Below the pieces are notes generated by a model. That model saw nothing but the letters and a program-made list of their open reading frames with translations. It was not told the origin of the DNA and did no database searches. From contig BDDD01003378.1 in assembly GCA_001972305.1 (NCBI GenBank), positions 83,661 through 147,660 of the forward strand: 64,000 nucleotides of DNA, written 5' to 3'. Every line of letters starts with the position of its first letter. Position 1 is the stretch's first letter. A program made the position numbers and the translations under genes. The DNA comes from Cephalotus follicularis. Its lineage: Eukaryota; Streptophyta; Magnoliopsida; Oxalidales; Cephalotaceae. Positions 11,790 through 23,649 of this stretch are shown here, piece after piece.

Positions 11790-12340
11790 TGTAGCGCCCC
11801 CGACCCGATTCCGCTTTATGCTCAAAGTGAGCTCCGAAGATCGGTGCGTTACATAGGTGTGACCTTTGCCATCAAATCATATAACCATTTAACGATCCAT
11901 TTCCTGTCATTTAATCTTGCCTTAGATTTAAAACCTAACATTATTACTTAATAACTTCACAGGATCGCATATGCTTACATCTTTCAAACACCAATTTCAA
12001 AATATCATTTTCTCATTATCATGATCGTTTCTAATACCTTTGCATTTGTACATCACCTAACATGTAACCTTACACAGCGAAAAAAAAACATAATCTTATC
12101 ATATCATAAAACAATCATATACTCGCCTTTACCATTAACATCTCATACACTCAAGTATGTTCAATAACTTTTGACATCATCATCTTACATAAAAACATCA
12201 TAATCTATAGCATTCATTACCTTACCTTAACATCTATACATCGTTTATCATAAAACATTACACAGCGGAAAACATAAACACATGACATTAAAACATAACT
12301 TCATCGCATATCATACTTCCTTTCCTTACACTTCTTGTGT
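11790..12340 (-). mobile_element. Left terminal segment of element H
   Basis: Starts tgtagcgcccccgacccg right after the TSD and contains the cagcggaaaacataaac phrase common in Gypsy LTRs, but it does not align with the right LTR past its first bases. No gene is seen. Confidence 0.5.
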
Positions 12341-12389
12341 GGAACTCATCGTTGTCAAAACGTTTATGCTCCTGTGGATCAAAACATCC

Positions 12390-14330
12390 GCCAAGACGTT
12401 CTCTTTTCCTGGATGGCATACTCATAATTCTTAAGATTCCAAGAAACTCTCTTCGCATTGATCAGACCATTCGAACTTAACATTCTTCCGTGTCACCCTT
12501 GTAAGAGGGTTCGCAATGCGAGAGAAACTTTCAATGAACCTTCGGTAGTAGCCTATTGATCCAAGAAAACTTCATATTTCTGCTTCCAACATTGGTCTTT
12601 ACCATTCTTTCATTGTCATAGTCTTATCAGGCACCATTAAAATACCTTCTCGTGACATCTCGTGACTTAAGATTGGCACTTACTGAACTTAGTATACAAT
12701 TGTTCCCTCCTCAATGTTTGCAACACATTGGTCAAATGCTCTTTATGTTCCACTTGACTTTTGGAGTATATCAAAATGTCGTCAATCAAATTATCTCAAA
12801 CTGGCCCAAAAATTGTTGAACACTCTCTTCATCAACTCCATAAAAGCAGTTGGAGTATTTGTCAATCCAAATGACATTACCAAAACTCGAGGTGTCCGTA
12901 TCTTGTCCGAATAGAAATTGTCGGTACATCCCACTTCTTCACCTTTACTTGATGATAACCTCATTGAGGGTCGATCCTTAAGCATTCTTAAGCTGATCAA
13001 ACAGATCGTCGATCCTTAGCGATCGATACAGAGTCTCATTGTCCCATCTTTCTCCTTTACACGCCCCACCGGTGCATCCCATGGTGATACACTTGGTCGG
13101 ATAAGTCCTTTATTCAAAAAGCTCTTGTAACCGATTCTTCCATCCTTTCGACTCAGTCGACATCATACGATAAGGGCTCCTTGAAACTGGAGTCATTCCG
13201 GGTACTAAGTCCATTGCAAACTCTATCTCTTGATCAAGTGGTATGCCTGATATATCTTCGGGAAACAAATCCATAAAATTCTTAACCACATGAACATCTT
13301 TCATCTTCATCCTTTCTTACTTAGTGTTCACCACCTAAGCAAGGTAACCTTTCTAGCAGCTTTTCAACAATCATCCAGCTTGGATTGCTGATATGAAACT
13401 TAGGGGTTTACTGACTTTTGGGCCCTGGTAAACAAACTCCGCTTGATTGGTTATCGAAACTTATCCTTTTTCCTTATACCAATCAACATAAACATGATTA
13501 GCCGAAAGCCAAATCCATGCTTGTCACAACGTCATTAGAATCCTTTCACATCTTCAGCTTTCATGGCGTATGTACTAACTGATGCTCTGGGTTATTGAGC
13601 TCCATTCTCTCTTTCTCCATTAGACCTCTCTTTCTTGCTGTTGTAGCTAGAGGATTCACCTACCTTCATCTTTCCTTGTCCTTGGTCCTTTCGCTTTTGC
13701 TGGTATTTCGGATTATTGCATCCATCAACACCGCTTCGTAGGTTTGTGGATCCTACGCTATCAACAACCTTTGAGCGTTGGGGTCCAAACCCTTGCAAAT
13801 CTTATTCGTTATTCTTTGCTCCGATGACACTATGTGAGCCGCATATCGAGACAACCTCACAACTTCACCTCGTACAGAGCTATTGATTCGGACTTACCTT
13901 CTTCCAATCGAAGAAAGTCCTCTTCCATCTTATCCTTCATTGGCTGAGGAAAATATTTGTCCATAAATATTTCCTTAAACGTTTCCCCACGTCATCGCTT
14001 ATAACTCCCGAAGTGTCTTCGTCATCTCGATCATGTCCCACCATCGATATACTTCTCCTTCTATCTTGTCAAACGGAAACTCTTCCTTCTGATGATCCAC
14101 GCAATCCAAGGCTCTGAAGATCTCTTCCTTTCCTTGGATCCATACTTCAGTCTCCATAGGATCTGTCACTCCGAAAAAGGCTTTCGGATGTTGTCTTGCA
14201 AACGGTTCTTCTTCGTTGACCGGCACGTTCCTTCTTCACCGCGACTTCATCTTAAGTCGGTCATCTCTTTAACTTACGAGTTAGCCCTTAACCTTAGACG
14301 ATTCTATTCAAGACCTTACAAAGAACTAAC
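12390..14330 (-). pseudogene. gag-pol: Gypsy element H gag-RT remnant
   Basis: Read right to left. Gag: 14226-13999 has a KAFFGVTDPMETEVWI...YRWWD pattern typical of Gypsy capsid, followed by a basic Gln/Lys-rich segment (13798-13592). RT: 13310-13110 has the N-terminal approach motif MDLFPEDISGIPLDQEIEF. 13000-12791 has the VMSFGLTNTPTAFMELM block. 12600-12400 carries a frameshifted YYRRFIE-like connection/RNase H entry. The catalytic YxDD segment, most of RNase H and integrase are not readable in any frame. Many stops and frameshifts occur, and the copy is dead. The Chromovirus/Tekay-versus-other lineage cannot be decided. Confidence 0.75.
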
Positions 14331-16443
14331 ATCTACACCTCTTTGCACATGTCTTACATCCACTATTCATTTCTTACACAAAGCTCCTTCACAAATATTC
14401 TAGTCTTCATCGCTAGACTCGTCATCATCGGGTATCTCTTTTCAGATACGCCTTAACATCATTACCAAGTTTTCTCTAACTTCTCGTATAACTATTCCAC
14501 TCATTCCCATATAAATCTCAAAAGAACTTTAAGACCTGTCATAACTTCTACAAAGCATTCATCCCTTCTTACTAACTCCTATCGATACTGTAACACCCCC
14601 GGACGGCGGGAGTCGTCACAGGGTCATATCATACATAACATAACTTATAACTTAACAAATCATAAGTTTGCTTTATGAGTTAATAACAGCCAAAAACGTG
14701 GCAGTCTTATCAAAACAGTAATACTTAACCATTTAACATATTAAGTAGTTACGGAAAATTCAAAACATAAATCAGTTCCAATTTAAAACATAAAACATAA
14801 CATAATAACCCATGTTTCTAACCACTAATCATAACATAAGGATCACTCTCCTAAGGATCCAACATATAGGGTGGTCATCACTCAATCACACTTTCCCCCG
14901 TTACTCCTGAAAACCTGCCGCATGGAAACAAAAACGCGGCTGAGCAAACCTCAGTACGGATAAGGGAAAATAAAACAGTAAATGGTAATTAAAAAAAACA
15001 GTAATATTTCAATAAACTTCGTAACAGAAATCTTAAACAGTTACAACAGTTTAATCATATTCAAATGACAATTGCATATTTTTCGAAATAATTACGGAAC
15101 AATTCAAAACGTTATAAATCGTAGTTCGTAAAACATACTGAGCCATATTCATATCACATATCATAAATTTTGGCAAGGGAGGCGCTAATTCCACATGCCC
15201 ACTAGAATTGAAGTGTACGGCACTACACAAGTCAATTCTCACATACACATGTCCGATCACACCTCGGACCACATATCTGAATTCACCTCGGATCACATAC
15301 ACTAGAATCGATTCATACGCCTCTATCATATATAGCGGATCCACAAATCCACCTCATGTGATTTGTTCATACACTCAGAGAAGCCGTAGTCTAATCACAC
15401 TGCTACGGAAGTGTCACGTCCCCGTGCCAGGCCCACGACGTGCCTATGGTACGCCCCATAGGTAGGTACAATACTCAGTATTTATTTCAAAAATAATTGA
15501 TTTATCAAAATCAATTTAAAACACATAAAATATGTTCTTACACCACATATTCAGAAAACCGCTCACAACGGTATCATTAAAACACATTTCTTTTACTAGA
15601 TTAATCCTCACTGGATCGCAATCCAGTAGTTGTTCATTCATTTCATAAAACATTTCTTATACTTTGAGTGACCAGCTCAGAGCATTCATAACACATTTCT
15701 TTTCATTTGAGTAATTAACTCAAATGCATTCATAAAACATTTCTCTTCATTTGAATGCATTCATAAAATAATTTCATAAAATCTTCCTTAATACCTTGAG
15801 TGATCAGCTCAAAGCATTCATAAAACATCATTGTAAAACCTTTCTAAAACTGGTTTTCCATATATAAACCATGATTTCATTTCCTTTCACAATTCATAAA
15901 ACATTTCTCATCACTTTGAGTAATTAAATAAAAAACCTTTAGAAAAAAGTTTTGCATAGATTTTCTAAAATAGATATTTATTATAGAAATAATCACTTTC
16001 ATAGAAAACTCAAAACATAAAAGTTAAAGTAGACATCTCAATGAATCTATTGTGATAAAAATCATAAAATTCCATTGAGAAATGAAGCTGCAATGAATTT
16101 TTAAAGTTGCAGTTTCCTTTTGAAAACTGGACCTGAGCAGTAGAAGAAAACAAGGCTTTTCATCAAGAATTCTATAGAATTTCGAGATTCATAAAACATA
16201 ACAGTTAAAGCAGACATCTTAAGGTTTTCAAAACATTGAACCATTCAAAATTTCATCAAGAAATGAGCAAGATATCAATAAAACTATCTGTTGCATAATT
16301 TGGAAGTAAAACAGAGGAAACTTAGACATAAATGGGTATAGAATTTCCTTACCTCACTTGATCTCCTTCTCTTCTTCTCTCCCACGAATTCTCCTCTCCA
16401 ATATCAGCAGAAACCAACCCTTTGTTCAGCTAAGAATGCACAC

Positions 16444-16452
16444 ATATATAAG
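16444..16452 (-). promoter_or_regulatory. Putative TATA box of element H
   Basis: The minus strand reads TTATATATG about 580 bp into the LTR, downstream of the motif cluster in the sense direction. Support is sequence match only. Confidence 0.4.
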
Positions 16453-16674
16453 GAGGGAGAGAAACTTGGAGGCCAAGCTTGCATGGTGTCATCCATGACC
16501 TCACCCATGTGAGCTTGCCTCCATGTGATTTAATTAAACCAATTCAGCTGATGCCACCTGCCCTTTTCTAGCAAAATATCATAAGTATTCCATCCCTTGC
16601 TTGACACGTATCCTACAATCCATTTAAATCCTCCGAAACAGGATAAAAAGCTAGAATTCTGCACCGGACACAGG

Positions 16675-16855
16675 GCAAAGCGTCGACTCTTTATCCCTAA
16701 CTGTCGCCGGTCACGGGCTTATCCTGAGTTCTCCAACTTCTATCCCGACTAAAGCGCTGACGCTTTCCTACAAAGCGTCGCCACTTTAAGTCTCCTCCAG
16801 GTCAACATCAATACTTGATCTCAAAGCGTCGAAGCTAACATTTGGAGCATCACCG
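16675..16855. repeat. Palindromic motif cluster in H LTR
   Basis: Holds aaagcgtcgactcttt, aaagcgctgacgctttcc, aaagcgtcgccacttt and caaagcgtcgaagc. It lies upstream of the TATA-like box at 16444. Confidence 0.85.
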
Positions 16856-16859
16856 AGCC

Positions 16860-16935
16860 CCTGCCCGCTGACCGGGCAGCGAGACCCCCCGTCCGCTCAC
16901 CGGGGAGCGGAACCCCCGAACCCCCCGAGCGTAGG
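16860..16935. repeat. GC-rich duplicated hairpins in H LTR
   Basis: Two similar 30-bp units, each with an inverted repeat: GCCCG/CGGGC (16863-16876) and CCGCT/AGCGG (16893-16910), each followed by a C run. The G+C content stands out sharply from the AT-rich LTR. Confidence 0.6.
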
Positions 16936-17029
16936 GTCATACTCTAGGTCCCTTGAAATATTCTCCAATTACACAATAGCAATCATCTTTTCATAATTAA
17001 TATCTTTAATGGAAATTCGGGTCATTACA

Positions 17030-17568
17030 TCCCCCTTAATATGACATCTAATTTTCTTTCAATATGCAAAACAGAGATTTATGCAAATAATCTTATTTAT
17101 CTCCCCCTAACCATAAACTCCCCCTTAATACAAACACATTCTTCTTTTTGAGAAGTATATATTATTATTAAGCACAATTTCTTATCTAACTCCCCCTTAG
17201 TATAAACTATCAATTTCTCCTTAAGTATAAAGCATTCTCCCCCTTTTTTGTTAGCATCAAAAAGAGTACTTCAACAAATTTGATACCATATGGACAAGCA
17301 TAAAGGGATACCAATTTAAAGATAATTTTAAATTAGCATCAATTGTAAATGAATTTAATAAAAAATATTCAAAGAGGGTAATTCATCATATCCTTACACA
17401 AAAACCAACTGAAAAATTGAGAGATACCAATTGAAAATTAAAGATTAAATCAATGAGAGCATTATTTTATAAAAACATTACCTCCCCCTTAACAAAAGCT
17501 TTCTTCCCCCTAACTTATGTACTTGAGCATTTTGAATTTAACTCCAAGTTCACCTACAAAAATAGAGT
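17030..17568 (-). other. Multiple polypurine tracts in element G
   Basis: Within 500 bp the plus strand repeats ctcccccttaat-like words (near 17030, 17100, 17116, 17192, 17238, 17482 and 17506), i.e. runs such as TTAAGGGGGAG on the sense strand. Multiple polypurine tracts before the 3' LTR are, to my knowledge, a described hallmark of Sireviruses. No gene is seen. Confidence 0.7.
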
Positions 17569-19284
17569 TTAAGCTTTTGGTACCCATTTGAACTTGGGTC
17601 CTTGCAAGTTAGTCACAAAAGTTCCTTTAGGAACCCAAACTTTTCTAGTTTTAACAGGACAAGAATTCTTTTTATGGAAGCATGAAGTAGAAACATGTTC
17701 TAATCTACCACAACAGTTACAAACAATTTTAGGCTCATTCTTTTTAACAAAGAAATTTTTAAAATGTTTGACGTTTTTCATTTCTTTGTAGCCTAAACCG
17801 GCTTTATCAAACACGCATCTTTGAAGTCCTAAAAGATTGTCCAATTTAGCACTACTATTTGAAAAAGTAGAAAAATATTTCTTCAAAGCATCAATCTCAA
17901 TTTTTAGCTTTTTATTTTCTTCCATTGAATCATTTGATAATTTTGAAGAAACATTTAACACTTCAATCTCATTCATATAAAAGCTATTTTTATTTTGTAG
18001 ATAATCAATTTCATTTAAGAATTTGTTATTTTCATTCTTTCGATTTTCAATTTCTTTTGTCATGGATATAGCATTTTTCTTTAGGGATTTGTTCTTTAAA
18101 CAAACATTTTCATATTCAACATACAATTTCTCATAAGCATTTTGCAATTCATCAAAAGAAAATTGTACCTCATTATCACTTTCTTCTTCACTTGCATCTT
18201 CTTCCATAGTGTCACTTTCGGTTTCTTCATGTGCCATGAGAGCAAGATTTACTACTTCTTCATCACTTTCACTTTCTTCGGAGCTTGAGGGATCGCTATC
18301 ATCCCAAGTGGTTACCATTGCTTTCTTCTTCTTGGAATGCTCATTCTTCTTCTTGAATTTCTGTTTGTTGAATTTCTCTTTCTTCTTAAGATTCGGGCAC
18401 TCGTTTTTGAAATGACCCGGCTTTTTGCATTCATAGCAAGTCGGTTCTTCCTTTTTGCTCGATTCTTCATCTTGAGGGAATTTCTTTTTGAAGGCCCTTT
18501 TACCTTTTTGACTCTTGAGGAACTTCTTGAATTGTTTGGAAATTAGAACAATATCATCATCCTCATCACTCTCACTTTCTTCCCTCGAGACTCTTAAAGC
18601 TATCGTCTTCTTCTTTTTGGCATGCACATGCTCATGATTTTTCATTGTCGTCTCATGCGTCATCAATGAGCCAATGAGTTGTTCAAGCGGAAGTGTTGAG
18701 AGATCCTTAGCTTCCTCAATAGCCGTTACCTTTGGAGTCCAACTTTTTGGCAAGCACCTTAAAATTTTTCTAACAAGTTCTTGGTTAGAATCATATTTGC
18801 CAAGATTTTTAAGAGAATTAACAATTGTAGTAAAACGAGTAAACATGTCACTTATACATTCATCATTATGCATCATAAACAATTCATACTCATGTACAAG
18901 CATGCTAATCTTAGATTATTTTACTTGGTTCGTGCCTTCATACATAACTTCTAATAAATCCCACATTTCTTTAGCCGTGTCACATGAATAAATGCGATTA
19001 AACTCATTTGGTCCAACGGCACAAAATAAAACATGTTTAGCTTTTGAGTTTAATTGAAGCATCCTAAAATCATTACCATTATACTTATTTTTGGGTTTAA
19101 TTGATTCTAGTCCTTCTATCGTTCTCATGGGAATTCTAGGACCATTAACAATAATATGCAACAATTGATAGTCTAGGGATTATAGAAAAATTGTCATTCT
19201 AGTTTTCTAAAAACTATAATTGTTTCCGTCAAAAAAAGGTGGTCTAGAAATGGAGGAACCTTCCAATCCTATGTTTAGATTCAT
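17569..19284 (-). pseudogene. gag: Sirevirus-like gag of element G, three nonsense codons
   Basis: The likely start is the ATG at 19284-19282 (MNLNIGLEGSS), about 48 nt from the PBS. The frame then runs without frameshift to KFKWVPKA at 17569, about 570 codons. I see three in-frame stops: after NNYSF (expected Trp), after MTIFL, and after TNQVK at about 18905. Domains: UBN2-type Copia gag core (NSKAKHVLFCAVGPNEFNRI ... ILRCLPKSW), an acidic/Lys-rich region, zinc knuckle CYECKKPGHFKNEC, a predicted coiled coil (about residues 300-430) and a second Cys/His motif CNCCGRLEHVSTSC. The acidic, coiled-coil-rich long gag is typical of Sireviruses. No pol follows. It would form particles, possibly using pol from autonomous relatives. 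Confidence 0.88.
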
Positions 19285-19331
19285 TTGGGTGGATCTTTAT
19301 ATTTCTAAAAATTAAGAATTATGAAATAACC

Positions 19332-19343
19332 GCTCTGATACCA
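19332..19343 (-). other. Primer binding site of element G
   Basis: The reverse complement is TGGTATCAGAGC, a perfect 12-nt match to the initiator-Met tRNA PBS, 2 nt from the LTR end at 19346. Confidence 0.92.
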
Positions 19344-19345
19344 AC

Positions 19346-20423
19346 TGAAAAACCTCTATGACAACCTTAAACTAAAGAGATATTGTTTGCGGAAATAACA
19401 AAATGAACAATAAAGCTAAACAATCATACAAGAACAAATAAAACAAATGTAAGCAAAGAGAAAATTGATAGAGCGAGTGCAAACGAATTTATAGTGGTTC
19501 GGCAAAATCCGTGCCTACGTCCACTTTCTCAAGAACCCCTTGAGATTCCACTAGAGACCACTAGCAACCTTTGATTTTGGCTTATGGGTGCAAATCAAAG
19601 AAAACCACCTTACACTTGATTTTGGATTTCGGGTGCAAATCAACTAAACACATTACAAGGGTTCACTCCCCTCTTCACAAAGAAAGATTTGTAATAAAGT
19701 TTTGTGTTTACAAATTAACCTCTTAAAGGTTTGATATGAAAGTGTTTGACCGACAAGCTTTGAATGATTTGAATGTTGAAGATGTTAAGCTCTTGTTCCT
19801 AGATTGTGCAAAAGTCCTTTTGATCTTTATTCTTGGCTTCTATTTATTGTATATTTAAGTTTCTAGTCGTTGTGGAGCTAATAGAGCCATTGGAGAAGCA
19901 TTGGAACTTGTTGTGTTTGAAACGACCCTCAAAAAGTGGTCCAGTTAATTTCTGCCCATGCCCAAAGCGTCACCGGAATAACACTAAGCGTCGACGCTTA
20001 TGTTACCGTTATGTGTATGAATTTGAAATTCTCGCTCAGACCATTAGCGCTTTGATCTGGGTATCGACTGTTTGACATAAAGCGCTGACGCTTTCCCTTG
20101 AGTGTCACCGCTTTGAGTTCTTCAATTGATTTTGCAAGTCACTGTTTTTAACTGCAGATACAAGGGGCTGACGCGTTGGTCCAAACCGCTGACACTTTCC
20201 ATTAGACCGTCGGTGCTTTGACCAGTTCATATCAACTACTGAGGCTTTGTCCAGTGCTCACGTCGGTTTACACTCAAAGCGTTGGCGCTGTGATTCCAAC
20301 CGTCGGCGCTTTGAACATTTTCTGCACTACTTTATTTTGTTTATCTTTTCTTGCACAAAAAGTAACAATGTTAAATGCAAATTTGTAATCGTTAAAACTC
20401 AGGATTGAGACTAAAAGTTAACA
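19346..20423 (-). mobile_element. 5' LTR of element G
   Basis: Aligns end to end with 10581-11654 and is followed by TSD ATTTG. Differences from the 3' LTR are mainly single transitions spread along it. An AT-rich TATA-like stretch lies near 19836-19860 on the sense strand, downstream of the motif cluster. Confidence 0.93.
19965..20310. repeat. Palindromic motif cluster in G 5' LTR
   Basis: Contains taagcgtcgacgcttatg, aaagcgctgacgctttccc, gaccgtcggtgctttgacc, aaagcgttggcgctgtg and accgtcggcgctttg, starting about 115 bp from the LTR start in the sense direction. Confidence 0.88.
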
Positions 20424-20428
20424 ATTTG

Positions 20429-22085
20429 AATCCCTTTTATTTTTTTGAGAACTTAATTTGGAACAATGTTAGTGTTTGGAACATTTATAAATTGGGCTTG
20501 GAGCTTCATTTTGATGTTAATGGTTGTTCTCTTTTGTCTAGTGACAAAGAATTAATATGTGCTAGGTGCATTGATAATGGGATTTATATTTTAAATACCA
20601 ATCACAATATGGCATTGTCAATTGAGTAAGGAACTAATAATAAAAGACAGAGAGAATAATGAGATTAAGTGGCATTGCATATTAGGTCATCCTAGTGAGG
20701 CAAGGATGTCAAAGTTGGTTAAGGATGGTCTATTAGATATCCATGACTTGAAGTCATTTCCAACATGTGAATCTTGTCTGCTTGAAAAAATGACCAAATC
20801 TCCCTTCTCCGGTCAAAGAGAGAGGGCGGTGGATATATTGGGTCTAGTCCACACTGACGCCTGCGGACCTTTGTCAGTCAGTGTTTGAGGGGGATATCTT
20901 TACTTCATTACTTTTACCGATGATTTATCTCGATATGGGTATGTGTTTCTGATGAAACACAAGTCAGATTTTTTTGAAAGGCTCAAGGAATTTAGACATG
21001 AGGTAGGGAAGCAAACAGGTATGCCATTAAAACACTGTGGTCGGACCGAGGGGGCGAGTACCTGTGTGCCGAATTCCAAGATTATCTTAGAGATAATGGA
21101 ATTCTCTCTCAGTGGATACCTCCAGGAATAGCACAACATAATGGTGTGTCCGAACGGAGAAATCAGACCTTAATGAATATGATCCGGTCCATGATGTCTT
21201 TTACACATCTCCCTTCCTCCTTTTGGGGTCATCCGCTGGAGACGACGGCATATATCCTAAACCGGATTCCTTCGAAATCCGTTCCCTCCAACCCTTATCA
21301 GGTGTTTAAAGGGAAGAAACACAGCCTAAACCATTTAGAGGTTTGGGGCTGTCCGGCTTATGTTAGAAGGTTGGAACCTAGTATGCTGGAGGCATGATCT
21401 GATCGGTGTCGGTTTGTTGGGTATCCCAAAGAATCAATGGGATAAAATTTCTACCATCCCAGCGAACAAAGGATTTTTGTTTTACGTAATGCTGTTTTTT
21501 TGGAGAAGGAATTCTTACTTGCAGGAAGCAATAGGAGTAAAGTGGAACTCGAGGAGTTACCACCCGGAGAAATACCACAAACGGAAAGGAATTATAGGCT
21601 GGTACCTCTAGGGACACAACTGGGATTAAATCTCAGCATGAGATTGGATCTCATTCAGGCAGTCCTCTTTTGAGGAGATCAGGTAGAGTTTCAACAGCGG
21701 CCGAGAGATATGGTTTTCTTGTCGAAGGCACTGATGAACCCAACATCATCGAGGATGATGAGCCTGTCAGCTATCAGGAAGTAGTGCAGAGCACTGAATC
21801 CGATGAATGACTAGGAGCCATGAAATCCGAGATAGATTCCATGTATGCTAACCAAGTTTGGAACTTGGTTGTTGCTCCCGAAGGTATAATACCTATCGAT
21901 TGTAAATGGATCTTCAAGAAGAAGATCGGCACAGATGGAAAGATTGAGACATACAAAGCGCGATTGGTGGCTAAAGGGCATAGACAACGACATGGTGTTG
22001 ATTATACCAACACTTTCTCACCAGTTGCGATGCTCAAACCTATTCAGATATTGCTTGACATTGCCTCTAATTACGATTATGAGAC
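20429..22085 (+). pseudogene. pol: Element A protease tail, integrase and RT start
   Basis: Continues the frame broken at 10580. 20405-20888 holds the end of the protease-linked region and the GAG-pre-integrase zinc finger (HCILGHPSEARMSKL...CESCL). 20930-21400 is the integrase core: first Asp in HTDACGP, the second Asp motif (SDRGGEY) readable only after a frameshift near 21035, and the Glu in SERRNQT. From 21400 several frameshifts break the linker. 21820-22085 opens the RT (WIFKKKIGTDGKIETYKARL). The frame stops at 22085, where element B is inserted inside the RT. Integrase would join element DNA to the chromosome; this one cannot. Confidence 0.85.
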
Positions 22086-23649
22086 TAAAAGAATAAAACT
22101 GAGTTTATAGTCATTTTAGACATTAGTTGCATGGACTGTTCAACTTTAATTTTCATTAAAGTGGCTCAAAACAAAAAACATCCATTATCTAACACCACAA
22201 ACGAATACAACAACCTAGGATCGCTAATCAACAACCCATTTAAACAAACAGTTATATATATATATATAGAGAGAAGGATAGAGTTTTATACCAAGCAACC
22301 AACTCCTTCCTTCAAGTATCCGTTCTGAGACTTGAAGCTTTCACTCATGAACGAACAGCAGCAAAATAACAAACAAACCAAAACCTATATTTATAATGCT
22401 AGACTAGGATCAATATAGGGAATGTAATGCTCAATGAAAGCAGTACACCACCTATAGAAATCAAGTTGCGGTGTGTTTTGGTATATTTTCTCTTCTCTTT
22501 GTTTTTGTTCTCTAAGAACCAAAAACCAGAAGTTCTCTCCTTGGGTTTTCAATGTCCAGGTTCTTCAAAAACAACCCAGCCCCTTATACATGTTTTTTAA
22601 CTTCCCTCTCCTTATCCCCAGAGTTTGATCCACAATTATTGGATGATAATAACAGCCAAACATGTTATCAGGATTTCATTCAATTTGAATGCAAATCCCT
22701 TTTCCATTTTGTCACCATGACATATTGAATGGATAAGATAAGACATATGTCATTTTTAACGAGTTATATTTTGTTGCTACTTATCATATTGGTTGTCTAA
22801 CAACCAACACGTTGATCACATGCAGCAGACTATGAGGAGAGAGATAAATAATAAATTTCACACCATGTTCCCAAAATAACAGTATCGACCCTTAGGTCGT
22901 GACAATCAACATATATTCAGCTTATATAAATTTACGAAAAATTAAAAACTTTCCAAACATATAATATATCTTGCGGAAGCATTTAATAATAAGCCGAAAT
23001 TAAACAAGTAACATGCATCCCATACTACATGTTACTTAATTGTTCAACAACAGTATAATATCCCATAGTTAATTGCCCATAAAACGGAGCATGACCAAAA
23101 CATTATCCATCCGTTCCAGTAATCCAAATCAAACACCTCGCAATACAATATCCAATTGAGTACAATAATCCGTTATACAAAATAACGATATCCAATTTAA
23201 CAATACATAAAGGAAGAACTCAATCTTCTCTTCAATCCTCCAAGCGTATGTGATACCAATCCCACTGCATCAATCTGAAATTGTGGAGGGTTATCCTTTG
23301 TCCTCACTCGGCTAAGTAGAGAAAAATATAAAAGTACTTTGGGGACGGCGATAACAGATGTCATGAAATGAATGCAGTCATGATGCAATACACAATATAT
23401 ATACATATATATGTATCTAACAATAGGCAAACAACCATGCCACACAATCCACGTGTATCGAGGCTAACCGGCCCCAAGGCTAGGAAAGCTTGACCACTCA
23501 ATGATGTTAACCAGCCAAGGCAAGGAAGACACGAGGGCTGACCGTCCAAGACTAAGAACAACGTCCCACAAACAAACAAGCCAACCCGGCCCCGAGCTAG
23601 GAAAAGCGGGCGGGTTATCCGTCCCATGGTGCTAGGGTCAAACAAAAAA

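Larger units (their letters stand above)
11790..17029 (-). mobile_element. Degraded Gypsy element H nested in G
   Basis: Flanked by an exact 5-bp duplication TCCCC (11785-11789 and 17030-17034), with TG (tgtagcgccccc) at the left end and CA (gggtcattaca) at the right. A minus-strand gag-RT region lies between a short left terminal segment (11790 to about 12340) and a 2.4-kb right LTR (14589-17029). The two termini share only the first dozen bases and otherwise do not align. Either most of the left LTR was replaced or this is a recombinant of two elements. RNase H beyond the first residues and integrase are missing. Confidence 0.75.
14589..17029 (-). mobile_element. 5' LTR of element H (about 2.4 kb)
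   Basis: Runs from tgtaacacccccggacgg to gaaattcgggtcattaca with TG...CA ends. It adjoins gag on its left, so it is the 5' LTR of a minus-strand element. The neighbouring sequence gtatcgatagga on the minus strand is only a poor match to the usual PBS. The LTR holds a motif cluster, a TATA-like box and a GC-rich hairpin pair. Three open frames within it show no domain. Confidence 0.75.
10581..20423 (-). mobile_element. Sirevirus-like gag-only Copia element G
   Basis: Two LTRs (10581-11654 and 19346-20423, about 1.08 kb each) flank an internal region with a PBS and a gag gene reading right to left. The target-site duplication is GTTTG (10576-10580) against ATTTG (20424-20428), one mismatch. 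Comparison with B's uninterrupted protease region (near 30535) confirms the empty site. After removing nested H, the internal region is only about 2.45 kb and holds gag but no protease, integrase, RT or RNase H. It thus resembles gag-only terminal-repeat elements. The two LTRs have visibly diverged, so the insertion is not recent. Confidence 0.9.

Noticed and set aside
17588-18991. Plus-strand Phe/Leu/Ser-rich frames
   Set aside because: They are antisense shadows of the Sirevirus-like gag on the minus strand.
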